This document shows positions 21,701-30,700 of a stretch of DNA of 64,000 bases, one piece after another. The DNA lies in the NCBI GenBank assembly GCA_032718475.1, contig JAUCBJ010008670.1, positions 27,923 to 91,922 on the forward strand. The letters run 5' to 3'. The DNA comes from Nemertoderma westbladi (Eukaryota; Xenacoelomorpha; Nemertodermatida; Nemertodermatidae). The position numbers and the translations under genes are program-made. The notes under the pieces were generated by a model that saw only the letters and a program-made list of their open reading frames with translations, was not told where the DNA came from and ran no database searches. Numbering within the stretch: the stretch's first letter is position 1; every line of letters begins with the position of its first letter.

Positions 21701-24700
21701 ACTGTGTTTGACGATAAAATAGATATAATGGAGTGTATTTGACTGTGTTTATAAATTTAGACTGTATTTGTCGTGTTACTATTATTGTACTATCTGCTAT
21801 TATAGTGATTTGTTTGTTCTGTTGGAAAGTTGGCCATGCAAGGATTCCTAATATAATTGCAAATGATTACTGGCCTTCGGGTACTTCTGTAATTACTTTC
21901 AGTTTGGTCTTTCTTTTGTTGTGTACGGGTTCCAAAAGCATTTAGCTTTCTTATGCCCTAAACTAGTAAACATTAAACTAATATATTTAAAGTTGTATTA
22001 TAAGTTATCTTGAATTCAACTATTGTATCATATTCATATGTAGTAAGTTGGTGACTCAGGTTAAAATTTTACCAAGTTCGTTGCTAAAGAAACAAATGAA
22101 AATTTTTGGAAAAATTATTTCTGAGTCATAAATGTAATTGAGATCATATTATTGTTGGTTTGGTATTGATGTAGCTCAGTTGGTTGAGCGCCATGCCTAC
22201 AATCTATAGCTTGTGGGTTCCAAACCTGCCCAGTTCCACAGCCTTTCATCCCATGGGGTTGATAAAATGATTACCAGTTAATTTACTGGGATCAAAACAA
22301 GGGATAGGAGTAGAGCCCACCCCTATATACCTTCGGATAGCAGATAGGAGTAGCGGCCACCCTTACCTTCGGGTAGCAGGTATTGAAAGAGGAGCCTTCG
22401 GATCGCTGGCTTTGGCTGACTGTTTGCTTTTTTTGCTTTGGTTTTTATGGAAGCCCATAATGGCCACATTACCACAAAGGGAGCTTAATGTGCCGTAGTA
22501 AATGTGCCGTGGTCTACCGCAACATTTAGAAGGTGCCGTGGTAAATGTGCCGTGTTCTTCCGCAATACATTTAGAATGTGCCGTGTTCTTCCGCAATACA
22601 TTTAGAATGTGCCGTGGACTACTGCATCATTAATACGTGTTTTCTTTCAGTGTCTGAGACCTAGCTAGGCCTAAGGTAACTGATACTGAAAGTATCACGA
22701 AATGGAAACACTAAAAGCGAACACGTATTAATGTTGCAGTAGCCTGACCACGGTACATTTACTACAGCACATTATAAATGTTGCGGTAGACCATGGCACA
22801 TTTACTATGGCCCATTCTAAATGTTGCGGTAGACCACGGCATATTTATCATGGCACATTCTAAATGTTGTGGTAGATCATGGCACATTTACCACAGCACA
22901 TTCTAAATGTTGCGGTAGACCATGGCACATTTACCACAGCACATTCTAAATGTTGCAGTAGACCATGGCACATTTTTCGCGGCACATTCTAAATGTTGTG
23001 GTAGACCACAGCACATTTACTACGGCACATTAAGTTCCCATAGAGTTAATGCTAGCTTTTCTTTGTGGTAATGTGGCCGTTATTGGCTTCCGTAGGTGTT
23101 GAGCATTTATTATTATTATGTATATTTATTATTAATATTTTTTTTATCATTTTTAATATTTTTGTTATTAATTATATCTATTAATTATATTATTTATTTA
23201 TGAAAAGTATCCTCCTTCATAATGATTTGAAAATTCAGGTTTTGGAAGCCTCTAAACGCTGCAACGGACGTTGCTCTCATTGTACCAATGATGGTGGTTC
23301 TATGACACTCAATGAACGATGGTGTCAGGACGAAGAAGAATGTGATTGTGACCCAACTTCTCATGTTGTCTGTAACGCTCACTACACACCAATATTATGC
23401 CATGCTAATATGGACATCAACAGCAAATGTGGTTTGTGCCACCAATATCTGGTTACACTATCATTTTAACTAAAATTGATTTTAACTAAATATATATTAT
23501 ATACATACCACTTTGTCACTCTGCATTGCCCTCAAACATCACAACAAGTCCAGCATGCTCAGTTAATAACCAAGGAGGATGACTTTTTCCAATATTATAT
23601 ATCTGCAAAGCTGATGTCAAGGTTTTAATGTATAAATAATTATAAATCTAGAAAATGGTATGTTTGGATTGTATGAATTTCCTACATATTTGGATCTGTC
23701 CTATTTGGTAAGTTTGAAAATACTTTCTGTGTAGATTGTAAAGGTGTATTCGCCACAGTAATGCGATGTGATTCAAACGTTGGAGCCAATGATAAATGTG
23801 CTTTGTGTAACAATGATGTTGTTGAATGCCCTTCAGCCTTGGATGAACATGAAGATTCATGTCAGTTACCAGGTTAGAAGTTCTTATCACTATCTGTTTT
23901 TCAGTAAATCCGAAAACATACACAAAAATTTGTGAATTTGTTTTGGCCACCCAGATGCATACGTCTACTAACTGTGTTCAATGTATTCGCAAGCTGACTT
24001 TTATGTTTATACCTGGCTGAAGACATCCTCTTATATACTAGCTATCGAGAGATGAAGATACACATGAACTCCTGAACAGCACCTGTGTAAATATTCAATC
24101 AAAACAAAGGAGCATTTCTTTCTGCAAGGTGCCAATAACAGAGATCTTTGTAACAACTTTGAGGTTCTTTGGGTTTCTCGGGTCAATGGTTCCCAAATTT
24201 AAAAGAACTCAAAAAAGAACTTAAAGAACTTAAAAGAACTAAGAAAACCCAGAGCCCCCATGTTCATCTCTCATTTGTTTAAATTACATAATCGATCCTA
24301 AATCATGTGATATCCCATTGTTACCCCTTGAATCCTCAACTATTAATTACATTGGAGTAAAATTCTTTAATGCGACTGAATAGGTGAATGGTGTAATGCT
24401 GAAGTAATTTCTCGTATACACATGTATATTGCTATGGTAAATTTCCCCCAATTACATTTCAAAAAATATCTAAAGTAAATTTAAAATTGCAAGCAGTTAA
24501 TATTGGTCTAATTTGTAATAGTAATAAGTTATATTTTCACTGTAAATCTACTGTTTGCATTTATATATTTGTGCCAACCTTAGGCACAAGTGAAAAACTA
24601 ATTACAAATAAAAAAAAGCAACTGATTATATTTTATGGCTTGCGATTTTCTATATCTATGTTCTTATATATCAAGAGGTCAGTAATTTCTATTGCAAGAA

Positions 24701-27700
24701 ATGTAAATTCGTTATTATTTGTTATGTCATTAATATAGACCCGTCATGCAGCGATCTTGAAGATATAGATGATAGTTGCGGACTTTGGGCCAATCTGTTA
24801 GTTCCGAGTGAATGCGATCGTAATCCGACATTTATGTATGAGTCTTGTGAAAGGACTTGTCGGGAACGAGATGGTTCATGTGTTGGAGGGCAAAGCGATG
24901 GTAAGTGGAAATATACTCTACTGAAACAATAAACATCTCCACCAACATTAATTATTTTGACGACTTGGGTTAATGTTAGAAGTTCCCATAGACTACTCAA
25001 TTATATGATGTTATGACAACCATGACTTCAGATGGATTATGATATTAATACCTCAATCAATCAAGAACCTCATACCTTTTGCTCAGCTGTAGTGTGAAGC
25101 TGGATCTCGCACTGGGATGTTGCAACAGAGAGGACCAGTCATACCGCGGCAAGGCAGATTTCTTTGTTCTGCTAGCACGCAGACTAAGTCTTACCTTGTA
25201 TTGTGGTAGAAATTGTTCACCTCCCCTACTGGGGCAACACTAGTTGGAGAATGGCACACAATCAGAACCACCTTAGGAAACTTCTTAGCCAGTCTTCCAG
25301 AACAAAATAAGTGGCAATGGATGATGCTGCTAGAGATTTGGTCTATTTTGTCCAATGCTGCATGTGCAGTAGTTGGATTCATCAATAGACCAATCCCACC
25401 TTATTGCCACTACCATCTTCTGGTGCAAGGGTGAGTCGCCAACCGCCCCCATCAGAACCCCATCAATCTGTCCAATCTGCATTTGGTGCTCTTGAATACC
25501 CACTGCGCTAAGAGAAAGCTTATCTGCCAAGGTAGTCAGCTCACCTTGTCGCATTGGGGACCCGAGTGTTAGGTTGTTAACAGAGGCTAGTCTAGTGACC
25601 TCAGATTCACCAATAGCTTGGTTGGTCGGGTTGGGACATGAGAGTAGCCTCAAACTCCAGAATCCCTCTCCCCCTCACAATCTGATATCCCTGGTGACCC
25701 AGGGTTTGGGCCAGAAAGGTCATCAGGAAAGGCACTCAAAGAATTGTTGGCCACTCTCTCTCCAGTAGGGGGTGAGACAGGCAGCCGGTCAGGAATTAAC
25801 TGACGCCTGTGAGGCCAATTGTGTCTGGTAATTCCACTGGCCTCTAATGGCCGGACCTCCGCTTTACTAATGTAATCCATAGTGGGGGTTGGGGGGGGGG
25901 GGGGGGGGTGCTTTTTTGCCAAGTCAGCTCTCAGGGCAAATGTCACACCCTGGTTTGCCATTCGACAGGGTGGGTGCTGCAGCGGAGTCAGATATGAGGC
26001 CCATCACCCATACCTACTCTGACGACATGATCAATTACCTAGAATACCTGACCTGACCTGATTGAATGATACCATCTATTTGGTGGTCTAATCGTAAAGA
26101 GCAGATAATTCATTATATAAGAAATTGGCTCTGATAAGGGGTGTATTTTTATGGCATACATTTTGCATTAATATTCAATGTTTTTTTTCTCAATGTATTT
26201 GTTTTATTACTCCTCTAAAACATAGAAGATATCATAAAGTATAATGTACAATAGGTAACCATCAGCCTGTTAAAAGTCAACCAAATCAGTAACTTCCCTT
26301 GAATACCTGTTCTATGTAACATCTCCAGGAGTCACCCCAGTGCCAAAGGATTTGGTTATGTCGCAGAATAAGACTTGTGATACATTGCCACCATCCCATG
26401 CCCGGCACTAGTCATCATATGTTTGAGGAGTTGATTCACACAGCTGTCCCTGGAAATGAATCCTGATTAGCTAGCAGTTATTTTGCTTAGTAAAAAAAAG
26501 TGTTTTCTAAATAAATATAGAATAAACATTATACTAAATAAATATTAAATAATTAAATATTAAATATTAAACAAAAATAAATATTCGATAGTTATTAATG
26601 TAGTGCAAATTTATAAATATTATCTGTGCATTTCAATTTTACCCCGAAAGGGGGTGTACATTAAACTATTAAATAAATATAGATTCTAATAACTTTGACA
26701 GATTATTTAGTAATGATATGTGGTGATAGTTTCCCTGTAGATTATATTCTTGTTTTTATAAAACATTGGCACGATATACGAATCCTTCCATCGATGGGTT
26801 GAATTTGAGTAAAAGGTTGTAGATATGTTAGTGATTGTGAGGGTGGCGGATGGGTTGAAACCACCATTAAATGATTTAAATATGGTGGTTTTTTTCTCCC
26901 TAAAACTCGCCTCGTTTAAGAAACCACTATTTCTATAATAAAATTATAAAAGTTTTACACTTTTTTTTAAAAGCGGTTGTAATTAACTCTTATGTCAGTA
27001 CCACTCAAATTAATATTATACATCGTTAATTATAAACACTTTTCTTTTTCTAAAAGTTCCAAATTTAAAATCTATGTTATACTTTACAACCTAGGGTGTA
27101 AATCACTAAATATAAGTTTGGTTTTTTCAGTGAATGTATGATTGTAAAAGACACACAGTTTTGTTATCAAAATAATGCTTTGTTTCATTTTTTTCTTTTA
27201 TAATACATTCACAAATAAATGTAATGTGTTCAAATATGATAATTGCTACTGTGTTGCTACTTTAAGAAATGTTGGTACAGGGCATGGTAGAGCTTGATTT
27301 TGTCAATAGTATACATTATATCACATGTATATAATTGGGGAATATTGTGGGTAAGTATAATTGGTATTATAAAACTTTATTTATAGGGTTTGTGTAAATA
27401 CTATGGTTGTTGGGGTGTTTGTTTATAAAGGTATTTATTGTTTGCAAAGGGTACTTGACTCATGATTAATTCTATGTAATATAATTAGTTTAACACATTG
27501 AATATATTTTTATGCACCAGTAATTGATTGCATTTACACTTCCCAATTGTGGGGAACTTATTGAAAAAAAAACCCAAGTCTTAATAGGTTTGTCAGAAAA
27601 TAATGCTCATTTGTACCTGATTTATGGAGTATTGTCTTGATAAAAACCTGGGTTTCACCACTGACAAATAATGGGTTTACATGGACCATTTGTTTTTCGT

Positions 27701-30700
27701 TTTAATAAAGGTCCTTTATGTAGTGAATTGACTGATACGAGTGGAGAAAGCTGTGATTATTGGGCCAATGGCCTAGGAGAATGCGAAAACAATCCCGGGT
27801 TTATGATGACTGCTTGTGAAAAAACATGTCGAATGAAAGATGGAAGCTGCAATACAGACGAACCTGGTGGTGAGTTTCACTTAAAATTTTTGATTTCTGT
27901 AAAATAAAAATGAAAATTTATCATTGATTATATAAATAAATACATGAACCGAAGAGTTAGCAAGACTATAGTGTGTATAACTCAGGACTATAGTGGGTAT
28001 AATTTCTCACTCAGGACTATAGTGGGTATAATTTCTCACTCAAGCAAGGAATGGGGAATGATTATATTCGAATATTGTCATTTTGTACCAGACTTCTGTA
28101 GTCAATATACAAATATTTTTAGTTATGTAATATTTTATATAATATATGCATGCTACTACTACTACTACTAGGATCGGCATGCTGCATTTTTAACAATGCT
28201 GTGCCTGCTTGTTGACAAAACTGCGCCACCTAACTCCTTATCACCCATGACATTTCCTAGATCATCCGCATCTTCAAGGCCAGTGTCCTTTAATATGAGT
28301 CTCAAGAAAGACATGGGCTGTCCACCATGCTTATTCACTCCATGAGGCTGCCAAAGCACAAGATTATGGCGAAAGCAATGTCCTGCAAAGCGGAGGCGAC
28401 TTTGTTCTAATGTCAAGCTTGGGGGAACCAATGAGAAACCTCCAATGTTATATAGTGTCTGGTTGGTGATGTGTGCATTGTACTTGACACAATGAACCCG
28501 GCGTAGCATTCTTGTGAATGTGCCATCCAGAGATTTGGTGTCCTCAGCAGTTAGAGCCCAGCATGGACTCCCATAGAGGAGTACTGGAACTACTGCTGCT
28601 ATAAATAATCGGACCTTTAGTTTCCGATTAATTCTCAGTGACTTCCAAATCCTGGAAAGCATATTCAAGGCTGCCCATGTCTTTCCCTTACGTATTCGAA
28701 GGTCCTCACCTGACTTCCGGATCCATTATATGCATGCAATATATAATCAGTCGCCAGTTCGTGCCACCAGGCCCAGAAAGGCAGTCTGATCGCCACCAGT
28801 ATCCCATTAATCGATTACTTGATCAGAGTGGGTTCATAAGCCACGTCAACTAAGGAAGTCATCAAATGCTACCGATATCAAATGCTTCAATCCCACCTGG
28901 ACGTCATTGCCGACTTTGCAAAAGTTGTGCCCAACAAAAAAGTTATAATCAAATGCTACAGTGCCTTGGGCACCATTGAAGGCAAAGGCTTGAGTATGTA
29001 TCTATACAATAGTAATGCATTCATATCCCAGGAGGCACCTAATTAACAAGTTATCCTTTTATACCATATTTACTTTGTGTTTTAATTTGCGCACCACAAA
29101 CTTATATTGTGCATGAGTCGTATGGTGTAAATAATATAAATTACCCTGCGTAGCATTTGGTCTACCAGTGGAAATCCATAGGCTGTGCCAAAATATTGCC
29201 TTGTTCCAACCAGGCAAAGTGCAGTTGTTGACATTTGGGCCGTAACCGCCCGCTTTGTCTCCCTGTGGCTGTGGGTGGGGCAGAGCACCTGTTGCGAGGT
29301 TTAATGCCTCTAAAATATCAAAAGTGTAAATATCTATAAACTAAATGATCAACGTTCGTGCAAAAACTATCGTTACATTCAATACAATTTATGTCAATAT
29401 CATTTAGCTTTTGATTAAGCGTATGATGAAACTTGTTTTTGATCTTCATCAGCCCGGCAATACGATGGCTTACTGTTAAAAGTAGGTCTAACATCGAGTA
29501 GACTAACATCGAAATCATTTGCAATAAATTTGACGTAAATCGCGCAATGATTAGATAAAGTTAGCACCACAATGCAATGCACCAGCTTCAGAACAAACAT
29601 TTAACATTTAATTTTTACTTTTACATTTAATCTTTACTTTTTTTTATTTAAAAATCAATTTGTTTACATTTAATTTCGCTCATCCTACTCATTTTCTATT
29701 GATAGATGGGTAAATGCTGAAATATTTGAGCTTATTTATCTATATTATGGTTATAATGACATTGAAAAATTAATGTTATTGCTTACCTTAAGCAACTTGG
29801 CAATGGAAGGGCATATATATCCTTTATTCAACAATTTAATATGTAGATTTTCGTCCACATTTAAACTTTCACTGGTCGTTATATCATTACTATTGCGTTT
29901 AAATATAAGAAGTTTTACATCTCGTTTAACTCCCTTTACTTTAATAATGATAATATCTTTTGTATATGTGAGATTGTCCTCAACAACATGACGTAATTTT
30001 GCAATCTTTGTTTTCTTCTTATGCCCTGTTCACATCCAATGGTGCGTGAGTGGTAAAGTAGTCTGACGGTATTGAAGCAGTAAGCCAGCGGTACACTACC
30101 TGGTGCCCGTTCACACCCAACGTTACCATTACGGTAACATATTGTCTATCTGTTGACTGTGAAATCAACAGGAAATTACTTTAATTGTTTTAACATTGTT
30201 TAAATAAATGGGCTGCGGTAAACCACGCGGTTTATCGCACACTTGACTGCAATAAAGAAATAATATACTAAAATATAAATCGAAGATTTTATTATAAACG
30301 GTAACAATGCGCTTCTTTACATTATCTGATTATACAAATTCCACATCTATCGCCCTTCCCAAGCAATGCTCAATTTTCGGATTGCAAGTGTCAAGAGGTG
30401 ATAAATAGGACTGTCTGAAGAAATCTGAAAACTAAGGACTATCCAGTCCAGTCCAACATAGATCCATTTCATCCACACTGCATACTGGTGGTAACCAACT
30501 ACCAGCAGCTAAATATTACTTTCTGGAATGTGGAATCTGGGATGCGGAAATATAATAGGTGCCCACCCCACCCGCACTTGCTTCACATGCTTTTTTTCCT
30601 TCGCTTCAGTTTGGTGTTTACTATAATATCATTGTATTTGGGAGTCTCAAAAATTTTACTCAATTAGATTCAGTCTTATTCGCAAAATTCCATTGATGAA

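Noticed and set aside
21733-21945. 70-codon hydrophobic frame
   Set aside because: AT-rich chance frame; no conserved features and no splice logic linking it to neighbours.
23652-23707. Possible exon with VCLDC between the two Cys-module exons
   Set aside because: Wrong phase on its 3' side, and it would leave an intron too short to splice (27 nt or less).
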